64,000 bases of DNA from Microvirga terrestris (GTDB lineage: Bacteria > Pseudomonadota > Alphaproteobacteria > Rhizobiales > Beijerinckiaceae). Within the stretch, counting starts at the first letter, position 1; each line of letters begins with the position of its first letter. The stretch is taken from positions 279,407 to 343,406 of the forward strand of contig NZ_JADQDN010000005.1 of NCBI RefSeq assembly GCF_015694425.1, written 5' to 3'. The notes beneath the pieces were generated by a model. It was given only the letters and a program-made list of their open reading frames with translations, ran no database searches and was not told the origin of the DNA. Made by a program: the position numbers and the translations under genes. Positions 37,667 to 46,605 of the stretch are shown here, one piece after another.

Positions 37667-37694
37667 CGTCATGGCCGGACTTGTCCCGGCCATT
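37667..37694. repeat. Family D short palindrome
   Basis: GTCATGGCCGGACTTGTCCCGGCCAT is an imperfect palindrome matching that at 23644. It lies between the convergent L,D-transpeptidase and DUF971 genes and may act as a terminator-like hairpin. Confidence 0.7.
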
Positions 37695-37700
37695 TTCGTT

Positions 37701-38069
37701 TCACCGCACCCTGTCCCGCGACAGCCCCTTTGCGGCAAGCTCATCGAGATAGCCCTGCCATTTGTCCCCCTGCTCCGCGCCGAGCCGGTAGAGATAATCC
37801 CAGCCGTAGATACCGGTATCGTGCAGGTCGTCGAAGACCAGCTTCACGGCGTAATTGCCCACCGGCTCGACACCGATGATCGTGACCTCGCGCTTGCCCG
37901 GCACGGTCTTCCGCTCGGCGGGGCTGTGCCCCTGCACCTCGGCCGAAGGGCTCGACACCCGCAGGTACTCGGCCGGCAGATCAAAAGCTGTGCCATCGTC
38001 GAAGGCGATATGCAGGCTTCGTTTGTCCTTGGCGAGCCTAAGCTCCGTCGGCCAGCGTTCGGACGCCAT
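37701..38069 (-). CDS. DUF971 domain protein
   Basis: A 122-residue protein of the DUF971/GBBH-like N-terminal family (ELRLAKDKRSLHIAFDDGTAFDLPAEYLRV, then VEPVGNYAVKLVFDDLHDTGIYGWDYLY). The fold is shared with the N-terminus of gamma-butyrobetaine hydroxylase; stand-alone members have been linked to iron-sulfur cluster and molybdoenzyme loci. It diverges from moaA, across a 68-bp gap. The ATG at 38069 follows AAGGGTGAG. Confidence 0.88.
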   Translation of the reverse strand: MASERWPTELRLAKDKRSLHIAFDDGTAFDLPAEYLRVSSPSAEVQGHSPAERKTVPGKREVTIIGVEPVGNYAVKLVFDDLHDTGIYGWDYLYRLGAEQGDKWQGYLDELAAKGLSRDRVR

Positions 38070-38137
38070 GATCTCACCCTTTTCCCGGTTGCAATTGACG
38101 CTACGTGCTTGATGATGCGGATTGAAGCAAGATTCCT

Positions 38138-39196
38138 GTGAGCGAAAGCGTTTCCACCATGAGAGCCACCCCGGCTCAGCTTGAGACCTCCGAGATCGGT
38201 CATTCCCTGATGGACCCATTCGGCCGGGCCATCACGTATCTGCGCGTCTCGGTGACGGATCGCTGCGACTTCCGCTGCGTCTACTGCATGTCCGAGGACA
38301 TGGCCTTCCTGCCCAAGCGCGACCTGCTGACCCTCGAGGAGCTCGACCGGATCTGCTCGGCCTTCGTGGCCAAGGGCGTTCGCAAGCTGCGGATCACCGG
38401 CGGCGAGCCCCTGGTGCGCCGGGACATCATGACCCTGTTTGGCTCCCTCGCCCGACACTTGGAATCGGGCGCCCTCGACGAGCTGACGGTGACCACGAAC
38501 GGCTCGCAGCTCGCCCGCCATGCCAAGGATCTCGCCGCCTGCGGCGTCAGGCGCGTCAACGTCTCCCTCGATACCCTCGACCCGGACAAGTTCCGCGCCA
38601 TCACCCGCTGGGGCGATCTCGCCAAGGTGATGCAGGGACTCGATGCCGCTCAAGGAGCGGGCTTGAAGGTCAAGATCAACGCGGTTGCGCTGAAGGGTGT
38701 TAACGAGGACGAGCTGGAAACCCTGCTCGAATGGGCGCATGGCCGGGGCATGGACCTGACGCTCATCGAGGTGATGCCGCTGGGCGAGATCGACGGGCAG
38801 CGCATCGACCAGTTTCTGCCTCTGTCCATGGTCCGCGCCCGCCTCTCGGGCCGCTACACGCTGCAGGACCTCGACGACCGAACGGGTGGTCCGGCCCGTT
38901 ATGTGCGGGTGAAGGAGACCGGCGGGCGGCTCGGATTCATCACGCCGATGACGCATAATTTCTGCGAAAGCTGCAACCGGGTGCGGGTGACCTGCACCGG
39001 CCAGCTCTTCATGTGCCTCGGCCAGGAGGATGCCGCCGACCTGCGGGCGCCGGTGCGCGCCTCCGAGAGCAACGACCTGCTCGACCGGGCCATCGTCGAT
39101 GCGATCGCCCGCAAGCCCAAGGGGCACGACTTCATCATCGACCGGCGCCATTCCCGCCCGGCGCTCAGCCGCCACATGAGCGTTACGGGCGGTTAG
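38138..39196 (+). CDS. moaA: GTP 3',8-cyclase MoaA
   Basis: A 352-residue radical SAM enzyme for the first step of molybdopterin synthesis, GTP to 3',8-cyclo-GTP. The SAM cluster ligands are Cys43, Cys47 and Cys50 (CDFRCVYC), the second [4Fe-4S] ligands Cys276, Cys279 and Cys293 (C-x2-C-x13-C), and the C-terminal Gly-Gly required for catalysis is present (VTGG). The start is a GTG at 38138; an ATG at 38159 is an alternative. The molybdenum cofactor is needed by xanthine dehydrogenase at 53-57 kb. Confidence 0.96.
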   Translation: MSESVSTMRATPAQLETSEIGHSLMDPFGRAITYLRVSVTDRCDFRCVYCMSEDMAFLPKRDLLTLEELDRICSAFVAKGVRKLRITGGEPLVRRDIMTLFGSLARHLESGALDELTVTTNGSQLARHAKDLAACGVRRVNVSLDTLDPDKFRAITRWGDLAKVMQGLDAAQGAGLKVKINAVALKGVNEDELETLLEWAHGRGMDLTLIEVMPLGEIDGQRIDQFLPLSMVRARLSGRYTLQDLDDRTGGPARYVRVKETGGRLGFITPMTHNFCESCNRVRVTCTGQLFMCLGQEDAADLRAPVRASESNDLLDRAIVDAIARKPKGHDFIIDRRHSRPALSRHMSVTGG

Positions 39197-39298
39197 ACCG
39201 CTTTTTCTACTGCTGCTGTTAAGTACTGAGACAGCCTGTCATTTGACTGTTCAGTATTTTCAAGGGATATCCAGTCAGACAATCTGGGCTGGGCTGCC

Positions 39299-40099
39299 GT
39301 GAGCGTATTGGGGTTTGGACGAAGACTGGCGCTTGCTGCCGGGCTGCTGCTCGGGCTGGGCGTGGGTCCATGCCTGTCGCAGGCACAACCTCCCGCACAG
39401 CCGCCAGTGATCCGCGTTGCCGTGGAGGGCGCCTACCCGCCCTTCAATTTCATTGATGGCAACAACGAGCTGCAGGGCTTCGAAGTCGATCTGCTCAAGA
39501 GCCTCTGCGAGGCCATGAAGGCTCAGTGTGAACTCGTTCAGCACCCGTGGGACGGCATCATCAAGGGCCTGCTGAACCGGGACTACGATGCCATCATGTC
39601 GTCGCTCGAGATCACGGAGCGCCGGCAGAAGAGGATCGCCTTTTCCAATCCTTATTATCGGATTCCGGCCGTGTTCATCGCCCCGAAGGAGACAGCCCCG
39701 GGCGAGGTGACGCCTCTGACGATGGCTGGCAAAAAGATCGGCACCATCGAGCGCACTGATCACGAGGCATACCTCAAGACCTTCTACAAGGAATCCGAGA
39801 TCGTCCTCTATGCGAAGGCGGAAGAGGCCAATCTCGACCTTCTGGTGGGTCGCATCGATGCGGTCTTTGCGGACGAGCTGCTTCTGTCGAAGTTTCTCGC
39901 AACCCGCGAGGGAGGCTGCTGCCATATTCTGGGCGATGCGCCGGCGGAGCCAGCCTACAAGCGCGAGGCCTACGGCATCGGCCTGCGCAAGGAGGATGAG
40001 GCGCTGCGCGAACAGTTCAACCGCGCCATCGCCGAGGTGCAGGCCAACGGCACCTATGACCAGATCCGCGCCAAATATTTTTCCTTCGATATCAAATAG
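39299..40099 (+). CDS. Orphan amino-acid-type solute-binding protein
   Basis: A 266-residue exported SBP_bac_3-type receptor. Signal peptide residues 1-29 (SQA-QP). The ligand-cleft segments are VEGAYPPFNFID, GFEVDLLKSL and SSLEITERRQKRIAFSNPYY, as in lysine/arginine/ornithine or polar amino acid receptors. No permease or ATPase is adjacent, so it either pairs with a distant transporter or acts in sensing. The start is a GTG. It precedes a dehydrogenase gene by 60 bp, and a promoter may lie between. Confidence 0.88.
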   Translation: MSVLGFGRRLALAAGLLLGLGVGPCLSQAQPPAQPPVIRVAVEGAYPPFNFIDGNNELQGFEVDLLKSLCEAMKAQCELVQHPWDGIIKGLLNRDYDAIMSSLEITERRQKRIAFSNPYYRIPAVFIAPKETAPGEVTPLTMAGKKIGTIERTDHEAYLKTFYKESEIVLYAKAEEANLDLLVGRIDAVFADELLLSKFLATREGGCCHILGDAPAEPAYKREAYGIGLRKEDEALREQFNRAIAEVQANGTYDQIRAKYFSFDIK

Positions 40100-40159
40100 T
40101 GCCGTTTGACCCTGGCCTCTTCCCTTCCTAGAACCGAGTAGGATTTCAGGGAGCGGACG

Positions 40160-41026
40160 ATGGCGAAGGTTGCATTCCTCGGACTTGGCGTGATGGGCTA
40201 TCCCATGGCGCGTCACCTCAAGGACAAGGGCCACGAGGTGACGGTCTACAACCGTACGGGCGCCAAGGCGGACAAGTGGGTGTCGGAAAACGGCGGACGC
40301 GCCGCCAAGACTCCCCGTGAAGCCGCCGAGGGCCAGGAGATCGTGTTCGCCTGCGTGGGCAACGACGACGATCTGCGCCAGGTGACGCTCGGGGACGATG
40401 GCGCCTTCCACGGCATGGACCGAGGCACCATCTTCGTCGATCACACCACCGCGTCGGCGGAAGTGGCGCGCGAGCTCTACGCAGCGGCCCAGGAGAAAGG
40501 CTTCGCCTTCATCGACGCCCCGGTCTCGGGCGGCCAGGCCGGCGCAGAGAACGGGGTTCTCACGGTCATGTGCGGCGGCGACGCCGAGCCTTACGGGAAG
40601 GCCGAGCCCGTGATCATGAGCTTTGCCCGCGCCTGCAGGCTGCTCGGCCCCACCGGCTCCGGCCAGTTGACCAAGATGATCAACCAGATCTGCATCGCCG
40701 GCCTCGTGCAAGGTCTGGCCGAGGGCATCCACTTCGGCAAGAAGGCCGGTCTCGACATCGAGGCGGTGCTCGAGGTGATCTCGAAAGGCGCGGCTGGCTC
40801 CTGGCAGATGGAGAACCGCGGCAAGACCATGAACCAGGGCAAGTTCGACTTCGGCTTCGCCGTCGACTGGATGCGCAAGGACCTGTCCATCGTCCTGGGC
40901 GAGGCGCGCAAGAACGGCGCCAGCCTGCCAGTCACGGCCATCGTCGATCAGTTCTATGCGGAGGTCCAGACAATGGGCGGCAAGCGCTGGGACACGTCGA
41001 GCCTGATTGCGCGACTCAACAAGTAA
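40160..41026 (+). CDS. NAD(P)-dependent 3-hydroxyisobutyrate dehydrogenase family protein
   Basis: A 288-residue beta-hydroxyacid dehydrogenase. The Rossmann motif is FLGLGVMGYPMARHL, the substrate-binding signature is FIDAPVSGGQAGAENG, and the catalytic Lys is in GSGQLTKMINQ. Homologues act on 3-hydroxyisobutyrate, tartronate semialdehyde or succinic semialdehyde; the specific substrate is not clear. GGAG lies six bases upstream of the ATG. A strong terminator follows. Confidence 0.9.
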   Translation: MAKVAFLGLGVMGYPMARHLKDKGHEVTVYNRTGAKADKWVSENGGRAAKTPREAAEGQEIVFACVGNDDDLRQVTLGDDGAFHGMDRGTIFVDHTTASAEVARELYAAAQEKGFAFIDAPVSGGQAGAENGVLTVMCGGDAEPYGKAEPVIMSFARACRLLGPTGSGQLTKMINQICIAGLVQGLAEGIHFGKKAGLDIEAVLEVISKGAAGSWQMENRGKTMNQGKFDFGFAVDWMRKDLSIVLGEARKNGASLPVTAIVDQFYAEVQTMGGKRWDTSSLIARLNK

Positions 41027-41054
41027 GCCGCAGGCTGATTGCCTTTCAAAACCG

Positions 41055-41084
41055 AAACGCCGGAGCCCAAAGCTCCGGCGTTTT
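41055..41084. terminator. Rho-independent terminator
   Basis: AAACGCCGGAGC (41055-41066), loop CCAAA, GCTCCGGCGTTT (41072-41083) form a perfect 12-bp stem followed by T. It lies between convergent genes (dehydrogenase and caspase-like gene) and can act in both directions. Confidence 0.88.
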
Positions 41085-41095
41085 GTTCTGAGGCG

Positions 41096-43531
41096 TTAGC
41101 GTTCCTGCGGACAGGGACGTCCGGGCAGGCAACGCCGCTCCCGGGCTTCATCACCCTGCCGCCGTGGCGAGTCGAAGGAGGGTCGGTCGCGGGACGGCCT
41201 GTCCATGTCTCGACCTGGGCGAGGCTGGTCGAAGGTTCTTGGCGGCTCGCGCACGGCTCGCTCTACCCGCGCGGGCGCCTCCATGCGGGGCATCGGCCTC
41301 GGCTGGAAAGCAGGTGCTTCCGGCCGTTCGACCCGACGGGGCGCGGGGCTCTCCTCGAAGAATGGACGGGCGCGTCGCTCGGCTCGCTCGATCTCCCGAG
41401 GCGCGATATCGTGGAACGGGCGATCCGGGCGCAGTTCATCGCGCAGAGCGGGCCGTGGGAGGCGGTCACGCCGCTCCTCCCGGTCCGGTCTCTCCACAGA
41501 GGCAGGCCGTTCGATGCGCCGACGGGGCGGCCCATCGTCGTCACGACGGGGGCGGCGCTCCTCGATCTGAGGCAGCACGATCACCGGCGCCCGCTCAATC
41601 CTCTCCGGATCGGGCCTCCTGTCCGTCCGGTTGCGCAGATCGCGGCGCTCGGGCTCGCGGGCAGCCTTATCCCGGTCCGGGCGCTCGATCTCGATCCGCG
41701 GCCGGTCCGCCCTCGGCTGACGCGGCAGGATCTCGTCCGTATCGAGCCGCGGGCGCGCGGCACCGCGGACGGGAGCCTCGGGTCGGATGTCACGCCCATC
41801 GCGTTCCCGGTCAACGGAGCGCTGGCCGCGCTCCCGGTCGGGCTGCTCTCTTGGCTCCACGATCTCAGGCCGGCTCGGACGTGGACGCTCCTGACCATCG
41901 CCGATCAGCGGGATCCTCCGCGAGGGGATACGGTCCGGCTGCAGGCGCGGGGGCTCGCCGGGACGAACATCCCTGCCCTCGCGAGGGGCTCGCGGATTGA
42001 CCGAGACGGGGATCGGCTCGAGGGGCGCAGCGAGACCCGGCTGCCTCGGCACGCGGGGCTCATCGGCGTGCAGGTTGCGGCGCGGTCGCGGCAGGGGCTC
42101 ATCGCTGCGGTCGAAGACGTACGGAGCCCGCACGGGAATGGCGACCGGTCCCCGCGGGGTTCTCGGAGCGATCGGCTGGTAGAAGTAGCGGGGTGGACGC
42201 GCCCGGTACGGCACGGGGATCGCATACGGGATCGGCAGGATGCCGGCCATGATCGGCGGTGGCGGCGCCTCGCGGATGATGGTGATGAACTCCTCGTCAT
42301 CCTCGTCCCAGCGCGGCAGGAGATAAGCCGGCAGACGCGGCGGCGGCACATCGCGGATGATGGTCACCACCTCGACGACCTCGATCCGCTCCACCTCCGG
42401 CAGCGGCGGAGGCAGGTCGTCGTAGATCACCTCCTCGAAGACGGCCGGCGGAGCATAGGGTGCGGAGAGACGCACGAGCCTGCGCCGGCTATCCGGAGCG
42501 TGCGGGCCGTTCGGGTAAGAGCGCAGGTAAGTCCAATAGGCCTCGCGGGTGTTGCGCGTGACGGTCCGGCGCCAGACGGCAGCCTCGCGGCGGGCGGCGA
42601 GGAGCGCCGTCACGCGGCGGGAGAGGCGATGATCGGGATAGCGGCGCAGGAAGGCCTGATAATCCTGGATTGTGTCGCGCTCGACCGCGATGGCATAGGC
42701 CTCTTCGGCCGGTACTTCCTCGATGCGGCGCACTTCACGCACCAACGGTGCGGCAGCGGCTTCCGCCTGCTCGAAGAACACGAAGGAGGCATTAGCCAGA
42801 TTAGCCGAATGCCAGGGGATCTGCAGGCCGTTCGTGGTCTCGTGCACCCGCAGGCGCGTGCGGGCGAAGACCTCGTCCAGGGGTAAGCCCGGCTGGCGGA
42901 TCATTTCCGCCAGCGCCGTGGCATAGGGGCCATATGGGCCCGACCCGTCCGTAGCGACGATGTTGGGGGCGGACGAGAAGGCCATTAGGAAGCCTGAGGG
43001 CGGCTCGATCAGCGCCAGTCCCTTGGCGATAGGCTCGCCCGTGGAGCCAAGCGCGTATTCACGGGCCATGTCGGCCACGACCACCCTCACCCGCGCCGGG
43101 CTCTGCTCGAGGGAGCGGACGAGATCCGAGAGACGGAAGCCTTCGATGGCAATGTCCGCGTCGCGCTGGATACGGGCGTCGACGGGCAGCAGATAATTGT
43201 CGCCTTCGAGCTGAACCCCGTGTCCGGCGAGATAAACCATCACTGTGGAGCCAGCCTCCAGACCCTCGACCTTGTCGAGGAAGTCGCGGACGAGGCTGCG
43301 CAGATCGCTGGCATTGAGATCACGGCCCTGCACGACCTCGAAGCCGGCACTGGTCAGGGTTTGAGCGATCAGGCCGGCATCGTTCGCGGCATGCGCGAGA
43401 GTGCGCCCCTCATAGGCACCCTGCCCGACCACGAGGGCGAGGCGGTCCTGGGCAAGAGCTACAGAGGCCTGACCGATGGTGGCCATCAGCGCGAAGGCAG
43501 CGAAAACAACGGCACGGTTCAGGGAAAGCAC
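41096..43531 (-). CDS. Caspase-fold (C14) protein lacking the catalytic cysteine, with Arg/Pro-rich tail
   Basis: An 811-residue exported protein. A signal peptide (cleavage near ALA-QD) precedes a caspase p20-like domain (RLALVVGQGAYEG; the catalytic His in YLAGHGVQ, residue 104). Where active family members have DACR, this one reads DMAR, so the nucleophile Cys is Ala at residue 156 (codon 43064-43066). An Asp/Tyr-rich substrate-pocket region (SGPYGPYATALAEM, PWHSANLA) remains. Residues about 265-350 are helical, then a Pro-rich segment, then about 320 residues rich in Arg, Pro, Asp and Glu that are probably disordered. I chose the GTG at 43531 (AGGGG eight bases upstream) over a GTG at 43555. 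Probably a non-catalytic periplasmic scaffold. Confidence 0.75.
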   Translation of the reverse strand: MLSLNRAVVFAAFALMATIGQASVALAQDRLALVVGQGAYEGRTLAHAANDAGLIAQTLTSAGFEVVQGRDLNASDLRSLVRDFLDKVEGLEAGSTVMVYLAGHGVQLEGDNYLLPVDARIQRDADIAIEGFRLSDLVRSLEQSPARVRVVVADMAREYALGSTGEPIAKGLALIEPPSGFLMAFSSAPNIVATDGSGPYGPYATALAEMIRQPGLPLDEVFARTRLRVHETTNGLQIPWHSANLANASFVFFEQAEAAAAPLVREVRRIEEVPAEEAYAIAVERDTIQDYQAFLRRYPDHRLSRRVTALLAARREAAVWRRTVTRNTREAYWTYLRSYPNGPHAPDSRRRLVRLSAPYAPPAVFEEVIYDDLPPPLPEVERIEVVEVVTIIRDVPPPRLPAYLLPRWDEDDEEFITIIREAPPPPIMAGILPIPYAIPVPYRARPPRYFYQPIAPRTPRGPVAIPVRAPYVFDRSDEPLPRPRRNLHADEPRVPRQPGLAAPLEPIPVSVNPRAPREGRDVRPGEPPRLQPDRIPSRRIPLIGDGQERPRPSRPEIVEPREQPDRERGQRSVDRERDGRDIRPEAPVRGAARPRLDTDEILPRQPRADRPRIEIERPDRDKAAREPERRDLRNRTDRRPDPERIERAPVIVLPQIEERRPRRDDDGPPRRRIERPASVERPDREERRDRLPRPALRDELRPDRPFHDIAPREIERAERRARPFFEESPAPRRVERPEAPAFQPRPMPRMEAPARVERAVREPPRTFDQPRPGRDMDRPSRDRPSFDSPRRQGDEARERRCLPGRPCPQER

Positions 43532-43633
43532 GGTGGAGGCCCCTCTTCGACCCACTTCTGCGGGATCATGCTAGGAGAATAAGGCCAAGCCTGTTGAATG
43601 CACCGTGAACAAACCGGGACGATCGGCAGAGCA

Positions 43634-43840
43634 TCAGCGCCGTGTCATCGTGAGATAGACCACGAAGGCTCCGATGGCGATGGCAAGACCCATGATCACC
43701 ATCTGCCGGGTCTCGCCGGTAAGGGCCGCGTCCCGATACATCTGCGAGAGCCGCTCGGCGCGTTCAGGGTCCCGCGACACGAACAGGCCGATCACGATGC
43801 TTAAGGTGGCGAGGCCGAGGATCCAGTAGGTGGGGCGCAT
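43634..43840 (-). CDS. Small two-helix membrane protein
   Basis: A 68-residue protein with an N-terminal helix (residues 5-21), a short charged loop (SRDPERAERLSQMYRD) and a second helix (about residues 46-64) ending in TMTRR. GAGGAG lies eight bases before the ATG. It starts 12 bp after the stop of the enoyl-CoA hydratase homologue on the same strand, so the two are co-transcribed. No family recognised. Confidence 0.65.
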   Translation of the reverse strand: MRPTYWILGLATLSIVIGLFVSRDPERAERLSQMYRDAALTGETRQMVIMGLAIAIGAFVVYLTMTRR

Positions 43841-43852
43841 GAGTGTATCTCC

Positions 43853-44644
43853 TCAGCGTCCCTGGAAGCGCGGCGCGCGCTTTTCACGGAAGGCAGCGAC
43901 GCCCTCCATGAAGTCGTCGCTCGATCCCGCCTCGCTCTGCAGCCTCGCCTCGAGCTTCAGCTGCGCCTCCAGATCGTTCGAGAGGCTCTGCGCCACAGCC
44001 TGCTTGGTGAGACGATAGGAAAGCCCGGGACCTGCCGCGAGCTTTGACGCGAAGGCTGCCACATCGACTGCAAATGAGGAATCCTCGAACACCTTGTAGA
44101 CGAGGCCCATGCGCTGCGCCTCTTCGGCCGGAACGGATTCGGCGCTGAGCATGAGGGCGAGCGCCATCTTGGGACCGATGAGCCGCGGCAGGATCCAGGT
44201 GCCGCCGGCATCGGGAATCAGGCCGATCTTGGCGAAGGCTTCCTGCAGATAAGCGGAGCGCGCCGCAACGACGATGTCGCAGGCGAGCGCGATGTTCATG
44301 GAAGCTCCGACGGCCGGGCCGTTGAGGGCAGCGATGACAGGTTTCGGATAGTTGGCGAGCCGGAGGATCAGCGGGTTGTAATCGCGCTCCAGGGCCGGCC
44401 CGAGATCGAGGTGCCCCTGCGCGTCGCGCTTGAGATCGACCGTCAGGTCCTGACCTGACGAGAAGGCCCGCCCCTCGCCGGTCAGCACCACGACGCGCAC
44501 GCTCTCGTCACCCTCGCATTGATCGAGCGCATCGCGGAGCTCGGCATGCATGGTGGCATTGAACGCGTTCATCTTGTCGGGTCGTGCGAGGGTGATCGTC
44601 GCGACCGGTCCGTCGACGATGCAGCGCAGGGTCGTCGGGCTCAT
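43853..44644 (-). CDS. Enoyl-CoA hydratase/isomerase family protein (PaaG-like)
   Basis: A 263-residue crotonase-fold enzyme. The oxyanion-hole segments GRAFSSGQDL and NGPAVGASMNIALACD are intact, with LIPDAGGTWILPRLIG in the active-site loop; the latter Asp and the AGGT match PaaG-type isomerases more than classical hydratases, which have Glu-Glu. The likely reaction is isomerisation of a ring-epoxide or delta3-enoyl CoA ester, but the specific substrate is uncertain. No other phenylacetate gene is in the window. AAGGAG precedes the ATG. Confidence 0.85.
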   Translation of the reverse strand: MSPTTLRCIVDGPVATITLARPDKMNAFNATMHAELRDALDQCEGDESVRVVVLTGEGRAFSSGQDLTVDLKRDAQGHLDLGPALERDYNPLILRLANYPKPVIAALNGPAVGASMNIALACDIVVAARSAYLQEAFAKIGLIPDAGGTWILPRLIGPKMALALMLSAESVPAEEAQRMGLVYKVFEDSSFAVDVAAFASKLAAGPGLSYRLTKQAVAQSLSNDLEAQLKLEARLQSEAGSSDDFMEGVAAFREKRAPRFQGR

Positions 44645-44679
44645 GCTGTCCAGGCTCCTTATCGTCGAGCTCGAACATA

Positions 44680-44722
44680 GAGCATTGAGCCCAAAAGTGG
44701 ACACCACTTTTGGATCCGAACC
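44680..44722. repeat. Solitary palindromic repeat module A
   Basis: AGAGCATTGAGCCCAAAAGTGG (44680-44701, split by a short loop) pairs with CCACTTTTGGATCCG. This is a diverged copy of module A without a module B next to it. It separates the enoyl-CoA hydratase gene from a small gene. Confidence 0.7.
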
Positions 44723-44742
44723 GGTTCAGATTGTGGAGTGAT

Positions 44743-44964
44743 TTAGAAGACGGACGACTGCAGGGTCTCGGACCGGGCCGTCAGGTCGCTTTCCAGCGCT
44801 GCGCGGCTGTAGGTCTCCCCAGCTCTGCTGATCTCGTACCGGGGCTCTTCGCCACCGGACGGCAGCAACTTAGTGATGACGAAGTCACCGGTCCAGGAGG
44901 GGCTCATTAGGCGCTTGCCCGTGAACGTCACGTGCTGGCCACGGGCATAACGATAATCGGACAC
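44743..44964 (-). CDS. Small hypothetical protein (SH3-like barrel suspected)
   Basis: A 73-residue beta-rich protein (YRYARGQHVTFTGKRL, GDFVITKLLPSGGEEPRYEI, ALESDL). The pattern of [FY]-x2-GQ-x-V-x-F, a GxY/F strand, LP, and a Y-x-I strand ending in ESDL resembles a family of small alphaproteobacterial proteins, judged from memory only. A GTG at 44964 with AAGGAG six bases upstream is preferred over the TTG at 44979. No function known. Confidence 0.55.
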   Translation of the reverse strand: MSDYRYARGQHVTFTGKRLMSPSWTGDFVITKLLPSGGEEPRYEISRAGETYSRAALESDLTARSETLQSSVF

Positions 44965-45410
44965 TGGGAGCTCCTTCAAGAAAGTGACGTCAGGCTAGCC
45001 GCATGGCGCTTACTGCCTGAACAGGCGAGCCTGTTCGTTCCGGTGCCGGGCCCTGCGTGGCAGGTTCATCCAGGGAACGAGATTGAGGTCTGCAGAATCG
45101 TTCATTTGGGGAAAGTCGAGCAGACCGAATACCTCCGCCTCCCGAGACAAACCGATGGGCGCTGCAACCTGGCTGAGTTCATCCTCACCAGCTACACAAT
45201 CACAGGGGTGAAGTGTCGTGTGGGAGAGACGTCCATCGAAGCCAGGGGCCTCTTGGTGATAGGGAACATATGTCATGGAATTACCTGATCTGCATCAAGT
45301 AAACACATCGCAACACAGATCGTTCCAAATGTTGTTTTGAATACTCTTATTATTATTTAAATTTCCGATGTATATTCAGGCCGTTTTATTGTTCTTTACT
45401 AGCCCCCGCT
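44965..45410. other. Gene-free stretch with an AT-rich end
   Basis: This 446-bp gap has two overlapping open frames of 118 and 88 codons on opposite strands, neither with a good ribosome binding site or family-like sequence. The last 120 bp (about 45290-45405) are strikingly AT-rich, with TATTATTATTTAAATTTCC. I see no tRNA, repeat or insertion sequence in it. It may be a remnant of a lost gene plus an upstream promoter region for the small gene at 44964. Confidence 0.5.
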
Positions 45411-46034
45411 TCAAAGCAGTTCACGGACTTCCTGCTGAAGCACCGGCAGGAGCTCAGCCTCGAACCAGGGGTTCTTCTTGAGCCAGCCATTGTTGCGCCA
45501 GGAGGGATGCGGCAGCGGCAGGATACGCGGCTTCTGCGGATGGCTGAGGATGTCCCGCCAGCGCCTCACCGTCTCGGTGAGCCCGTCCTTGAAGTTCTCG
45601 CCCAGATGCCAGGCCTGCGCATACTGGCCGATCAGCAGGACGAGATCGAGATTGGGCAGAGCTTGAAAAAGGGGCTGGCGCCAAGCCTCGGCGCATTCCC
45701 GGCGTGGCCCGAGATCGCTGCCCTTCGCATCCTGCCCCGGGAAGCAGGAGCCCATAGGCAGGATAGCGACCTTGGATTCATCGTAAAACGTCTTCTCGTC
45801 CAGGCCGAGCCATGAGCGCAGCCGTGAGCCGGACCGATCGGCGAACGGGATGCCGCTGGCATGAGCCCGCGTGCCGGGCGCTTGGCTGGCGATGCACAGG
45901 CGCGCGCTGGCGCTGCCCTGGACGATCGGGCGCGGCTCGTGCGGCAAGGCCGTGCCATAGCGCGGCGTATCGCGGCAAATGCGGCAGGCTCGCAATTGGA
46001 TGGCAAGATCGTTGAAATTCGGCGGAGGATTCAT
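45411..46034 (-). CDS. Uracil-DNA glycosylase family protein
   Basis: A 207-residue UDG-superfamily protein. The N-terminal LRACRICRD pattern and QAPGTRAHASGIPFADRSGSRLRSWLG correspond to the superfamily motif A region (GEAPG...GxPF), and LPHPSWRNNGW near the end to motif B. It resembles the family of small glycosylases in alphaproteobacteria rather than family 1 Ung. The iron-sulfur ligands of families 4 and 5 are not clearly complete. Catalytic specificity is uncertain. Confidence 0.8.
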   Translation of the reverse strand: MNPPPNFNDLAIQLRACRICRDTPRYGTALPHEPRPIVQGSASARLCIASQAPGTRAHASGIPFADRSGSRLRSWLGLDEKTFYDESKVAILPMGSCFPGQDAKGSDLGPRRECAEAWRQPLFQALPNLDLVLLIGQYAQAWHLGENFKDGLTETVRRWRDILSHPQKPRILPLPHPSWRNNGWLKKNPWFEAELLPVLQQEVRELL

Positions 46035-46101
46035 CCCTACGGAAATAGGAATTCCAGCACAGGTCTTGGAGGTCCCATCCGAGGGACATGACGTCGCTCT
46101 T

Positions 46102-46605
46102 TTACGAATGCTCCCGGCGCCAGTCCTGCGGCCGCTCGAACTCTCCCTCCCAGAGACCCAAACCGCGCTCGTGAGCGCGGGCTTCCTCAGTGTCGTAATC
46201 TCGCCCGTAGGAGAGAGCCCAACCGTTCTCGACCATCTGCGTGCCGATGTCTATCCCATGGACCGTGCAGCGGGCAAGAATCCGCTGGTAGCGGTCGCGT
46301 CCGATGGCGCGGCAGCGCACCGTCTCGCCCGAGACGAGATCGATCAGCGCCCGCCGGGCCGACACGCCGCAAGCGTATGAGCGGCCGTCCTTAGAGCAGC
46401 GCTGCTCCATCTCGGGCGCGTCTATGCCTTTCAGACGGATGCGCGCCTCGCCAATGCGGATCGTGTCGCCGTCTGTCACCTGGGCACGGCCCTCCAATGA
46501 GCGCCCACTCGGCTTCAGCACGATTGCGGCCCCGCCGGCGAGTGCAAGCGCGGCGATGAGAGAGGTGATGCCGCTCGGCCCGGAGCGGCGACGGAATCGT
46601 CTCAC
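46102..46605 (-). CDS. Thermonuclease (SNase-like) family protein
   Basis: A 167-residue nuclease homologue with an N-terminal membrane helix or signal peptide (residues 12-31). The SNase signature VTDGDTIRIGEARIRLKGIDAPE is present with Asp and Arg/Glu expected for Ca2+ and phosphate binding, and GRDRYQRILARC contains the third catalytic Arg. It overlaps the cobT stop by 4 bp (ATGA), which is unusual because the two products have no known link. Confidence 0.9.
   Translation of the reverse strand: MRRFRRRSGPSGITSLIAALALAGGAAIVLKPSGRSLEGRAQVTDGDTIRIGEARIRLKGIDAPEMEQRCSKDGRSYACGVSARRALIDLVSGETVRCRAIGRDRYQRILARCTVHGIDIGTQMVENGWALSYGRDYDTEEARAHERGLGLWEGEFERPQDWRREHS

Noticed and set aside
41039..42886. 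A 615-codon plus-strand open frame
   Set aside because: It is antisense to the Arg/Pro-rich part of the caspase-fold gene. The minus strand has the signal peptide and domain homology.
44932..45288. A 118-codon plus-strand frame in the gap at 45 kb
   Set aside because: No ribosome binding site, an unbalanced codon pattern and no family-like sequence; its start lies inside another gene.
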